Shown: piece by piece, positions 24,546 through 32,010 of the stretch
How the letters are laid out: every line of letters starts with the position of its first letter
How positions within the stretch are numbered: the stretch's first letter is position 1
From: an uncultured Lachnospiraceae bacterium
Lineage (GTDB): Bacteria; Bacillota; Clostridia; Lachnospirales; Lachnospiraceae
Direction of reading: 5' to 3'
Assembly: GCA_902776305.1 (NCBI GenBank)
Contig: CACYPS010000004.1
Span: forward strand, 1 to 64,000
DNA length: 64,000 nt
Translations under genes and position numbers: made by a program
Notes under the pieces: generated by a model
Told to the model about the DNA's origin: nothing
Databases searched by the model: none
The model's input: only the letters and a program-made list of their open reading frames with translations

Positions 24546-25619
24546 ATGTCCAGAACACATAATATATTCTCCGGCCATCAGCCGCCTCACGAACCGAATG
24601 AAGAGTATGAATACTGTCCCCGCTGCGAAGCCGACCTGACCCTTCAGAAGGGATACAGTAATAAACTCCCATACTGGATCTGTCTCGGCTGCGGCGAGAT
24701 GCTCATCAATCCGGAAGTGGATTCGGATGTAGCCTGGTTTTGTGACAACTGCGGCGCCATGCTCAACATTCAGCCGGGCTTTCGTGACGACTGTGGAGAG
24801 TGGACGTGCGCAGAGTGCGGATTTGTCAATAAGATCGATGAGAGCGTTCTTTATGAATCTGAGGATGAGTATGAAGAGGATCAGAGGAATCCGTACAGGG
24901 GATTGTCCGATGAGGATGCGCTGGAGCTGTCTTTCTATGAAGACGTGGCAGTTATGGAGGACAAGGAAAATGTTGTGCTGGTGCGGCATCGGGAGACCGG
25001 TCGATATTTTATAAAGAAGCTTCTGACGGTCTACAATAAAAGCGTGTATATCTACCTGAAAGACAGGCCGATTGCTCATATGCCGGGGATTGTTGCTATA
25101 TATGAGGGAGGCAATAGTCTGATTGTCATCGAGGAGTTTGTTGATGGCAGAACGGTTGCGGAGCTGCTTGAAGACGGACCGATAGAGGAAGGGGATGCTG
25201 TCTTAATAGCAAGGAGAGTGTGCGGCGTGCTGCATGAGCTGCACACTCTTCCGAGACCGATCATCCACAGGGACGTGAAGCCTCAAAATATAATAGTGAC
25301 GCATGAGGGCGAGGTATGCCTGCTCGATATGAATGTAGCCAAGTGGTATGACCCGGACCAGACGGATGACACGCGGTACATGGGAACTATGTTTTATGCA
25401 GCGCCTGAGCAGGCCGGCTACGGCTTTACTGCTTCCTCCGCAAAATCGGATGTCTATGCGGTCGGTATGCTTCTGAACGTCATGGTCACCGGGAAGTTTC
25501 CGAAGGAGCAGAGAGCACCGGGCAGGATCTGGGAGATTGTTGAGCGGTGTATAAGGCTGAGTGCCGAGGAGCGGTATACGGATGAGGAGCTGATGAAGGC
25601 GCTGGACGAGTTATTGTGA
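24546..25619 (+). CDS. Zinc-ribbon Ser/Thr protein kinase
   Basis: The 357-residue soluble protein starts with three CxxC pairs and related cysteines (CPRC, CLGC, CDNC, CAEC) forming two zinc-ribbon-like units in residues about 20-100, followed by an acidic stretch. A Hanks-type kinase domain follows: Lys in RYFIKKLL, IVIEEFVDGRTVAEL hinge, catalytic loop HRDVKPQN (about 240) and APEQ. The metal-binding motif is DMN instead of DFG, keeping the Asp. There is no transmembrane segment, so the ribbons may be the sensor or scaffold. ATG 24546 has AGGAG 7 nt upstream. Confidence 0.85.
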   Translation: MSRTHNIFSGHQPPHEPNEEYEYCPRCEADLTLQKGYSNKLPYWICLGCGEMLINPEVDSDVAWFCDNCGAMLNIQPGFRDDCGEWTCAECGFVNKIDESVLYESEDEYEEDQRNPYRGLSDEDALELSFYEDVAVMEDKENVVLVRHRETGRYFIKKLLTVYNKSVYIYLKDRPIAHMPGIVAIYEGGNSLIVIEEFVDGRTVAELLEDGPIEEGDAVLIARRVCGVLHELHTLPRPIIHRDVKPQNIIVTHEGEVCLLDMNVAKWYDPDQTDDTRYMGTMFYAAPEQAGYGFTASSAKSDVYAVGMLLNVMVTGKFPKEQRAPGRIWEIVERCIRLSAEERYTDEELMKALDELL

Positions 25620-25696
25620 GGGGTTGGTATGTGTGACAGACAGGATGGTCTATGCGCATCCACGTGTGTATAAGTACTTTTTGAAGCAAGTAATTT

Positions 25697-25792
25697 ATAC
25701 CCGAAAGGGTATCATAGAGTGTGCTGTATTATTGTTTGCACCCTTACGGGTATAAAAGTGGCAACAATTGTTGATATTATACCCGTAAGGGT
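25697..25792. promoter_or_regulatory. Three operator-like palindromes spaced 41 bp
   Basis: TACCCGAAAGGGTA (25698-25711), ACCCTTACGGGT (25740-25751) and ACCCGTAAGGGT (25781-25792) have centres exactly 41 bp apart. Sites two and three extend to 17-bp arms in mirror orientation. They immediately precede the HipB-like gene, as expected for its own operators. Confidence 0.75.
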
Positions 25793-25832
25793 GTATTTTT
25801 ATGGTGCGGACATTTAAAGGAGCAAAGAAAAT

Positions 25833-26048
25833 ATGAAAAATTGCATTGGAAACTATATCAAGCAGGAAAGAAAAAAAGCAGGTCTGACACAGGAAGAATT
25901 TGCAATCAGGTCAGGGCTCGGTCTACGCTTTGTGCGTGAATTGGAGCAGGGAAAAGAGACCGTAAGGCTCGATAAAGTTAATCAGGCTCTCAGAATGTTC
26001 GGCATGGAGGCAGTTCCCGGGAAAATGCGCAGGGAGGATGACACGTGA
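25833..26048 (+). CDS. HipB/Y4mF-like XRE repressor
   Basis: The 71-residue protein is almost only an HTH: LTQEEFAIRSGLGLRFVREL and a conserved LEQGKETVRLDKVNQAL, typical of HipB/Y4mF antitoxin-type repressors. No hipA toxin gene follows; the next gene, 24 nt on, is the large DUF5107-TPR protein. AAGGAGCAAAG precedes the ATG. The three palindromes upstream suggest cooperative autoregulation that also covers the downstream gene. Confidence 0.85.
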   Translation: MKNCIGNYIKQERKKAGLTQEEFAIRSGLGLRFVRELEQGKETVRLDKVNQALRMFGMEAVPGKMRREDDT

Positions 26049-26072
26049 GTAGTGAATGCGAGGAGAAATACG

Positions 26073-29000
26073 ATGGATACAGTTAAAGTATGGGAAGAGA
26101 AGGTAGTCATCCCCACTTATGAAGTCGGAGAAGCAGACAAAAATCCGATGTTTCTTGAAAAGAGGGTTTATCAGGGCAGTACCGGGAAAATATACCCCTA
26201 TCCGTCGATCCAGGAAATCAGCCGGTCAAAAACGGACAAAGTTTGGAACGCTGTCTATCTCGAGAACAAATATCTGAAAATCATGATTCTTCCCGAATTG
26301 GGCGGGAGGATCCAAAGAGCTTACGATAAGACAAACGACTATGATTTCGTATATTACAACCGAGTAATCAAGCCCGCGCTGGTAGGCCTGACCGGACCGT
26401 GGATTTCGGGCGGCATAGAGTTCAACTGGCCGCAGCATCACAGACCTACGACTTATTCTGCGGTCGATCATGACATTAGGCAGAATCCGGATGGAAGCTG
26501 CTCTGTCATTACCGGGGATGTCGATCAGATGTACGGCACGAAAGAAATCACGACTTTTACGCTGTATCCGGACAAGGCTTATATTGAGATCAGAGGTCAG
26601 CTCTACAACGGAACGCCCCTTCCGCAGACATTCTTGTGGTGGGCAAACCCTGCTGTATCCATCAACGATTATACGCAGTCCATTTTCCCGCCTGACGTGC
26701 ACAGTGTCTACGACCATGGCAAGCGGGCGGTATCGCGTTTTCCGATTGCGACCGGTGAGTATTACAAGCACGATTACAGCGAGGGCGTGGATATATCCCG
26801 ATATAAGAATATTCCTGTTCCTACTTCCTACATGGCAGAGCGTTCTGAATACAACTTCGTCGGAGGATACGACTATCAGAAGAAGGCCGGTCTGCTCCAT
26901 GTGGCGGATCATCATGTTTCTCCCGGGAAAAAGCAGTGGACATGGGGATGCGGCGATTTCGGAAAAGCCTGGGACAGAAATCTCACGGATGAGGATGGGC
27001 CGTACATAGAGCTCATGACAGGTATGTACTGTGATAACCAGCCTGACTTCACATGGCTCAAACCGTATGAGGAAAAAGTATTCAAACAGTACTTTATGCC
27101 CTACAAGGCAGCGGGACAGGTGAAAAATGCGAGCATCCACGCCGTCCTGAACATGGAAGTCAGGGAGGAAGGCGTGTATGTCTGCGTTTACGCAACGCAG
27201 GAGTACCCGGAAGCGGAGATTCTTGTGCTTGTCAACGGAGAGGAAAAGGCAAAGGACACTGCAAAGATCTCTCCGATCGATATATATGAAAATGTATTTC
27301 AGCTCAAAGCGGAGGATCCGTACAACATAAAGGTCATTGTAAAGGCAAATGGCCGCGAGCTGATCTCCTACCAGCCCGTCGATCAGGGTATCCCGGAGCT
27401 CGCAGAGCCGGCGAAAGCACCTGCAGCACCGGAGGAAATGCTCACCAACGAAGAACTTTATCTGACTGTCCAGCACATAGAGCAGTACCGCCATGCCACA
27501 TGGCTGCCGGATCCGTACTACCTGGAAGGCCTGAAGCGCGACCGGAACGACATTCGCATCAACAACGCCTACGGACTGCTTCTGCTCAGAAGGGGATGCT
27601 TTAAAGAATCAGAGCCGTATTTCAGGACGGCAATCAGACGGCTGACCGGCAACGGCATGTTCAATAATCCATATGACGGTGAAGCGTTCTATAACCTCGG
27701 ACTTTCCCTGTTTTATCAGGAGAGATATGACGAGGCATTTGACGCCTTCTACAAGGCGACATGGACCAATGAGCAGCAGGAAATGTCCTTCTATTATCTT
27801 GCGCTGATCGCACTCCGCAGAGGTGATGCAGATGAGGCTCTCGAACTGGCAGAGAAGGGTCTTGTCAAGAACCTGCACAATGTCAAGGCGAGAGGGCTCA
27901 AGGCGGTCATTCTGGAAAAACTGGGACGGATTGATGAGGCGCTCGCATGGATCGAGGACAATATCAGGCTGGACTATTTCGATTATGTATCCCGCTATGA
28001 AAAATACTTCCTTAGCGACTGCGCAGATGAGGAGATCGGGCGGATCCGGGCGCTGAATAAACATTTTCATGAGACATATCTTCAGGTTGCCCGCGATTTT
28101 GCCGAGGGAGGACAGTATGACAAGGCGATCGCTGTATTGGATACATGTGACGGCGACTATCCTCTGATACATTACTACAAAGGGTATTATCTTAGAAAGC
28201 TGGGAAAAGAAGCCGAAGCTATGAAGGCTTACGCGGACGGTGAAGCGAGAGATCCTTCTTACTGCTTCCCGAATAAACCGGAAGATATTCAGGTTTTGCG
28301 GGATGTGGTGAGCAGGAAGGCGGACGCGGCCAGAGCGAACTACTATCTCGGAAACCTTTATTATGACAAGCTTCAGTACGATCAGGCGATTTCCCTGTGG
28401 GAAAAATCGGAAGAACTTGACGACAGTTTTCCGACGCTCGAGAGGAACCTATCCATTGCCTACTTTAACAAGCGGGGTGAGCGGGAGAAGGCGCTTGAGA
28501 GGTTGGAGCGTGCATTTGCTTTAGACAGAAGTGACGCCCGTGTATTTCTCGAGCTGGATCAGTTGTATCAGAAGCTGTCTTACACACCGGCGCAGCGTCT
28601 CGAGAAATTCAGAGAGAATATTAAGCTGATCGAGAAGAGGGATGACCTGTACACAGAGTATGTTACCGTCCTGAACCTGAACGGTCTTCATCAGGAGGCC
28701 TATGTCGCGATAATCGCTCATAATTTCCAGACCTGGGAGGGTGCGGAAGGCAAGATTTCCACACAGTATAAGACTGCGCTTCTCGAGATGGCAAAGGAAG
28801 CTTACGGGTTCGGTGATGACGCACAAGCAGAGCATAATCTGCTTGCCGCAATGGACCTGCCGTTAAGTCTCGGAGAGGGACGACTCGAAGGAACGAAGGA
28901 TAATCATATTTATTTCACGCTCGGCCTGGTTTATGAGAGACAGGGCAGAGCGAAGGAAGCGAGAGAGTGTTTTGAGAAAGCGACGCTGGGAGCCATGGAG

Positions 29001-29363
29001 CCCGCCGGCATGATGTACTATTATGATCAGCCTGCCGATATGATCCTGTATCAGGGACTGGCAAAAGCAAAACTGGGCCTTTTGGGTGAGGCAAATGCCA
29101 GATTCTACAGGCTCGTGGATTATGGAGAGCAGCATATCCGGGATATTTTCAAGATGGATTACTTTGCGGTCTCCATACCGGATATGTCCGTGTTTGACGC
29201 AGATATGACGCAGAAAAATGTCGACCACTGCAATTATCTGATGGGTCTCGGCAAGCTCGGTCTTGGGAAGAATGCAGAAGCTGCCGCGTGCTTTGACAGG
29301 GTGCTCAAATCGGATCCGAATCACCAGAATGCTGCGATCTACAGGAAGATGACGGGAATGTAA
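26073..29363 (+). CDS. DUF5107 protein with C-terminal TPR repeats
   Basis: The 1096-residue protein has an N-terminal DUF5107 region (about 1-430), beta-rich, with RIQRAYDKTNDYDFVYYNRV, WISGGIEFNWPQHHRPTTY and FLWWANPAVS. This resembles a galactose-mutarotase-like fold, so sugar binding or processing is plausible. From about residue 480 on there are many TPR helices (YNLGLSLFYQERYDEAFDAF and similar). No signal peptide is seen, so it should be cytosolic. AGGAG lies 7 nt before ATG 26073; an in-frame GTG at 26052 is less likely. The catalytic activity is unknown. It seems cotranscribed with the HipB-like gene. Confidence 0.8.
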   Translation: MDTVKVWEEKVVIPTYEVGEADKNPMFLEKRVYQGSTGKIYPYPSIQEISRSKTDKVWNAVYLENKYLKIMILPELGGRIQRAYDKTNDYDFVYYNRVIKPALVGLTGPWISGGIEFNWPQHHRPTTYSAVDHDIRQNPDGSCSVITGDVDQMYGTKEITTFTLYPDKAYIEIRGQLYNGTPLPQTFLWWANPAVSINDYTQSIFPPDVHSVYDHGKRAVSRFPIATGEYYKHDYSEGVDISRYKNIPVPTSYMAERSEYNFVGGYDYQKKAGLLHVADHHVSPGKKQWTWGCGDFGKAWDRNLTDEDGPYIELMTGMYCDNQPDFTWLKPYEEKVFKQYFMPYKAAGQVKNASIHAVLNMEVREEGVYVCVYATQEYPEAEILVLVNGEEKAKDTAKISPIDIYENVFQLKAEDPYNIKVIVKANGRELISYQPVDQGIPELAEPAKAPAAPEEMLTNEELYLTVQHIEQYRHATWLPDPYYLEGLKRDRNDIRINNAYGLLLLRRGCFKESEPYFRTAIRRLTGNGMFNNPYDGEAFYNLGLSLFYQERYDEAFDAFYKATWTNEQQEMSFYYLALIALRRGDADEALELAEKGLVKNLHNVKARGLKAVILEKLGRIDEALAWIEDNIRLDYFDYVSRYEKYFLSDCADEEIGRIRALNKHFHETYLQVARDFAEGGQYDKAIAVLDTCDGDYPLIHYYKGYYLRKLGKEAEAMKAYADGEARDPSYCFPNKPEDIQVLRDVVSRKADAARANYYLGNLYYDKLQYDQAISLWEKSEELDDSFPTLERNLSIAYFNKRGEREKALERLERAFALDRSDARVFLELDQLYQKLSYTPAQRLEKFRENIKLIEKRDDLYTEYVTVLNLNGLHQEAYVAIIAHNFQTWEGAEGKISTQYKTALLEMAKEAYGFGDDAQAEHNLLAAMDLPLSLGEGRLEGTKDNHIYFTLGLVYERQGRAKEARECFEKATLGAMEPAGMMYYYDQPADMILYQGLAKAKLGLLGEANARFYRLVDYGEQHIRDIFKMDYFAVSIPDMSVFDADMTQKNVDHCNYLMGLGKLGLGKNAEAAACFDRVLKSDPNHQNAAIYRKMTGM

Positions 29364-29374
29364 ACAGTAGAGAA

Positions 29375-29474
29375 GGAGCTGTCGCATGAGATATCACCAC
29401 TACATATAGCCGGCATTTTCAAATAATGTCTGCTATATGTAGTGGTGTTTTGTCTTAATGCGTCCCCCAGAGCT
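29375..29474. repeat. Hairpin element copy 3
   Basis: Inner arms CACCACTACATATAG (29396-29409) and CTATATGTAGTGGTG (29433-29447) are perfect; outer ends are AGCTGTCGCAT and ATGCG...AGCT. It begins 12 nt after the DUF5107 stop. Confidence 0.7.
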
Positions 29475-29500
29475 ATACGGTCAAGAGTTATACGATCAGA

Positions 29501-29527
29501 AAACCCCACCGATTTGGTGGGGTTTTT
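29501..29527 (+). terminator. Terminator AAACCCCACC/GGTGGGGTTT
   Basis: Ten-bp arms with loop GATTT and a short T-run; a close relative of the terminator at 22893-22917. Confidence 0.75.
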
Positions 29528-29581
29528 AAAATACAAACTCTGATATGATGATTACAGGATTGTGAGTGCGTATGCACAGAG

Positions 29582-29614
29582 CAATCCGTAATCGACTTTT
29601 GGCGTCTCAATCAT
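29582..29614 (-). repeat. 33-nt repeat shared with the jetA 3' end
   Basis: Reverse complement of 9279-9311 with one mismatch; contains CGACTTTTGGCGTC. It precedes a degenerate palindrome module (29639-29667) and the XRE gene. Confidence 0.8.
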
Positions 29615-29732
29615 ATGCTATAACCGGCACAATGTATGATTACGTCGCGTAACCAAAAAGTGATTTGCCATTTACGATTTCGCTCTCTACCATTATAGAG
29701 AGGGTTTTGGCGACAACTAATTGGGGAGGTAG

Positions 29733-30056
29733 ATGATGGGGCAGGCGAACAGCTTAGGACATTTTATTTCATTGAGAAGAAAACACATGCGTCTGACACA
29801 GGAGGAACTCGCTGAAAAAGTGGGCGTTTCAAAGTCGGCAATTGCCAAGTGGGAGACAGACGGAGGGCTGCCGGACAGGGATAACCTGAGGCGGATCGCG
29901 GATATTATGAACGTGTCGGTGGGTGACCTGCACAGGGTAATAGAGGGGGGAGAAATCGGAAAAAATGAGATGTCCATCAATATTACTCAGGATGTGATTG
30001 CCGTGTTGGAGTCGTATGGCTACAAGGTGATACCTCCTGATAAGCAGATAATTTGA
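29733..30056 (+). CDS. XRE-family regulator
   Basis: The 107-residue protein has one Cro/C1 HTH (about 8-65: LTQEELAEKVGVSKSAIAKW, DRDNLRRIADIMNVSV) and a short C-terminal tail with no known sensor domain (MSINITQDVIAVLESYGYKV). GGGGAGG lies 3-6 nt before the two adjacent start codons 29733 and 29736. Target genes are unknown. It follows a terminator and a palindrome module that may be its operator. Confidence 0.85.
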   Translation: MMGQANSLGHFISLRRKHMRLTQEELAEKVGVSKSAIAKWETDGGLPDRDNLRRIADIMNVSVGDLHRVIEGGEIGKNEMSINITQDVIAVLESYGYKVIPPDKQII

Positions 30057-30119
30057 CCTTTTCCTCTGTACAATCGTATATATTAGTGTCATCGGCGAGA
30101 CCGGGACAAATAAAGAAAA

Positions 30120-30147
30120 ACGTCCACCGTGCAAATACCGTGGACGT
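30120..30147 (-). terminator. Hairpin, terminator-like on the minus strand
   Basis: Arms ACGTCCAC and GTGGACGT. On the minus strand TTTTTC follows, so it is a good terminator in that direction, though no minus-strand gene is seen nearby. Confidence 0.5.
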
Positions 30148-30235
30148 AGGAATGAGAAAATGAAGCAGCTGCGCCTGAAAGGGTTAAGCAGCTGAGATAT
30201 CGACTAAATCAAGAAAAAAACCGGAGGAAAAGAAA

Positions 30236-30385
30236 ATGCATGAAATGAATCTTGAAAGTCTTAAAAATATTACAGGCGGAATGCGCGGAGTATTGTCCGG
30301 ACATAGAAGAATAGATGATATTATCTTAAGCGATGAGGACAAAAAGAAGCTTGAAGAGTTTGAAAAACGCTGCTTCACGGAATAA
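30236..30385 (+). CDS. 49-residue peptide with Gly-Gly leader-like segment
   Basis: MHEMNLESLKNITGG is a good match to the double-glycine leaders of exported peptides (hydrophobic positions before GG). The remaining 34 residues (MRGVLSGHRRIDDI, then an acidic/basic helix ending KRCFTE) are charged with one Cys and do not look like a typical pore-forming bacteriocin. GGAGG lies 8 nt before the ATG. No peptidase-containing ABC exporter or immunity gene is in the window, so export is uncertain. It could equally be a small cytosolic protein. Confidence 0.5.
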   Translation: MHEMNLESLKNITGGMRGVLSGHRRIDDIILSDEDKKKLEEFEKRCFTE

Positions 30386-30392
30386 TCCGTAT

Positions 30393-30414
30393 TCAAGAAC
30401 GCCTCGGCGTTCTT
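30393..30414. repeat. Palindrome CAAGAACGCC-TC-GGCGTTCTTG
   Basis: A 22-nt perfect palindrome, the same as 24433-24454 apart from the centre. It directly follows the small peptide gene. The following 30415-30791 has GGCGCC-AA-GGCGCC (30430-30443) but no gene that I can support. Confidence 0.65.
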
Positions 30415-30791
30415 GCCGCGACGTGCGGGGCGCCAAGGCGCCTTCCACTGCGCAGGTCTGCGATGTTTATACCTCGGCATGGCATTTCACAGAGAAATGC
30501 TGCCGGGGTTTTTTCGATTTGTCTCTGTGCAGAGCATTAACTGCGATGAACCGGATCTTAAGACGGCTGTTTCGGATGTAATTGTGTCGACACTGCCTAA
30601 TGTGAAAGCCCCTTTAGCCGCAGGCTCATAACTGTAAAGAAGTCAAGTGGAAAACATACTGAGGGATAAAGAAATATGGTATGATGAAAGTGTGGTTTTT
30701 TGGCTGCCAAAAGGAGACCGGAGACAGGAAAAGTATCAAGGACGCCGAGGAGTTCTCGAAAATGAGTTTGGTTAAACACGGAGGATCTGAC

Positions 30792-31457
30792 ATGAAAACA
30801 AAACTTTGCAGATATGCACTCAGGAAGGTCAGTAAGGAGTTCAGAGTTACTGAGTATGACATCGGTCCTGATCAGCATCTTAGTCGATACGGAATGAATT
30901 TTGCAACGCACAGCTATGAGATAGAGGACATCGGACATTTATGCGTCATGACGATGAAGGCATTTTGGGGTCTCATGACCATGGAGACTGTAGTAATCAG
31001 TCCGGTAGAACGCGATCTGCCGCTGTTTAATATCGACCGGGTCTCTGCATTCGGAAAAGAAACTCTGCTTATCGAGATCTATGATACGCAGATTGAACCG
31101 CTTGATGCGGACATACAGGAGTCGTTCCACGCTCTGCTTGAAAGGGACAGTGCGGTGTCGGATGTTGAGAGCAAGCCGCACTGGTATGATGAGATCAGGT
31201 ATCCGTTCAGCTACGGCAAAGCCGGAAAGGGACTTTCGCAGCAATTTGAGAGAGCGCAGAAGGATTATCTCGGAACATTTTTGCAAGCTCTGAAAAATGC
31301 TCCGACGTGTGACCGGGAAGCGAAATTGGAGAAGAACCGGGAGTTTGCGGAGAAGCTGGTTGAAAATGACGGACCGGCGGTCAATACCATGCGCAGTCTG
31401 TTTGGCGAGGAGACGATGAAGAGGGTGGTGCTTGACCATATGTATGGGGTCGGGTGA
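30792..31457 (+). CDS. Conserved protein of unknown function
   Basis: The 221-residue soluble protein contains YDIGPDQHLSRYGMNFAT, CVMTMKAFWGLMTMETVVIS and a PLFNIDRVSAFGKETLLIE-then-IYDTQIEP stretch. This last part recalls the P-x-F-x-x-D-x-V pattern of ferredoxin-dependent bilin reductases, but I cannot confirm the relation. GGAGG lies 7 nt before ATG 30792; an in-frame ATG at 30681 has no such signal. It stands alone between a palindrome and hairpin element copy 4. Confidence 0.6.
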   Translation: MKTKLCRYALRKVSKEFRVTEYDIGPDQHLSRYGMNFATHSYEIEDIGHLCVMTMKAFWGLMTMETVVISPVERDLPLFNIDRVSAFGKETLLIEIYDTQIEPLDADIQESFHALLERDSAVSDVESKPHWYDEIRYPFSYGKAGKGLSQQFERAQKDYLGTFLQALKNAPTCDREAKLEKNREFAEKLVENDGPAVNTMRSLFGEETMKRVVLDHMYGVG

Positions 31458-31648
31458 CGGATACATCTATGAAGCGTAGCAGCAGAGTACCATGTCCATA
31501 GGAGCAGCCGCACCGCATGGGAGTGGAGGTTCATCTCACCGGGAGAAGCATCTTATCTCAGTGTGATGCGTCGGCTTTCGAACTCGTCACAATGGGGCTT
31601 TGCCGGAGTATAGTTATATATTCATAAGCGCGAGAGAATATAATCAGA

Positions 31649-31746
31649 GGGCTGTCGCATTAAGGCGTGCCGCTACTATATGGCAGATGTTACTTTCAAG
31701 TGTCTGCCATTTATAGTGGTGGTCCTGCTTCAATGCAACAGCCCCC
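31649..31746. repeat. Hairpin element copy 4
   Basis: Ends GGGCTGTCGCATTAAGG and TTCAATGCAACAGCCCC are nearly perfect inverted repeats; inner arms are CTACTATATGGCAGA and TCTGCCATTTATAGTGG. It is the best example of the family. Confidence 0.75.
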
Positions 31747-31755
31747 TGTCTTTTT

Positions 31756-32010
31756 CTGTTCGCGAAATTATGACCGTTAAATAAAACCGTATAAAACAGG
31801 TCAGCGACTCCTGTTTCTATTGTTTCAGGACTAACGGCTATCCTATCTGTATATGTCTGACGGCAATTCTCTTCTCAGAAGCAGATATTCTTCAAAGTTG
31901 GTACATTGCCGCTGCCCACATACTGCTGAACCGATATATCCCACAAGGTACAACGAATGTGATCTCCTGGTCACATCTGCCTCCCTGCAGAACAAATAGT
32001 CTGCTACACT
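31756..32010 (-). ncRNA. Possible omega-RNA region after tnpB
   Basis: In TnpB elements the guide RNA derives from the tnpB 3' end and the following element end. This stretch has the right place and strand and includes pairing segments such as CCTGTTT / AAACAGG. I cannot fix its boundaries or guide start. Confidence 0.35.

Noticed and set aside
26226..27494. Long minus-strand open frame opposite the DUF5107 gene
   Set aside because: Antisense frame kept open by codon bias; no start signal or family match.
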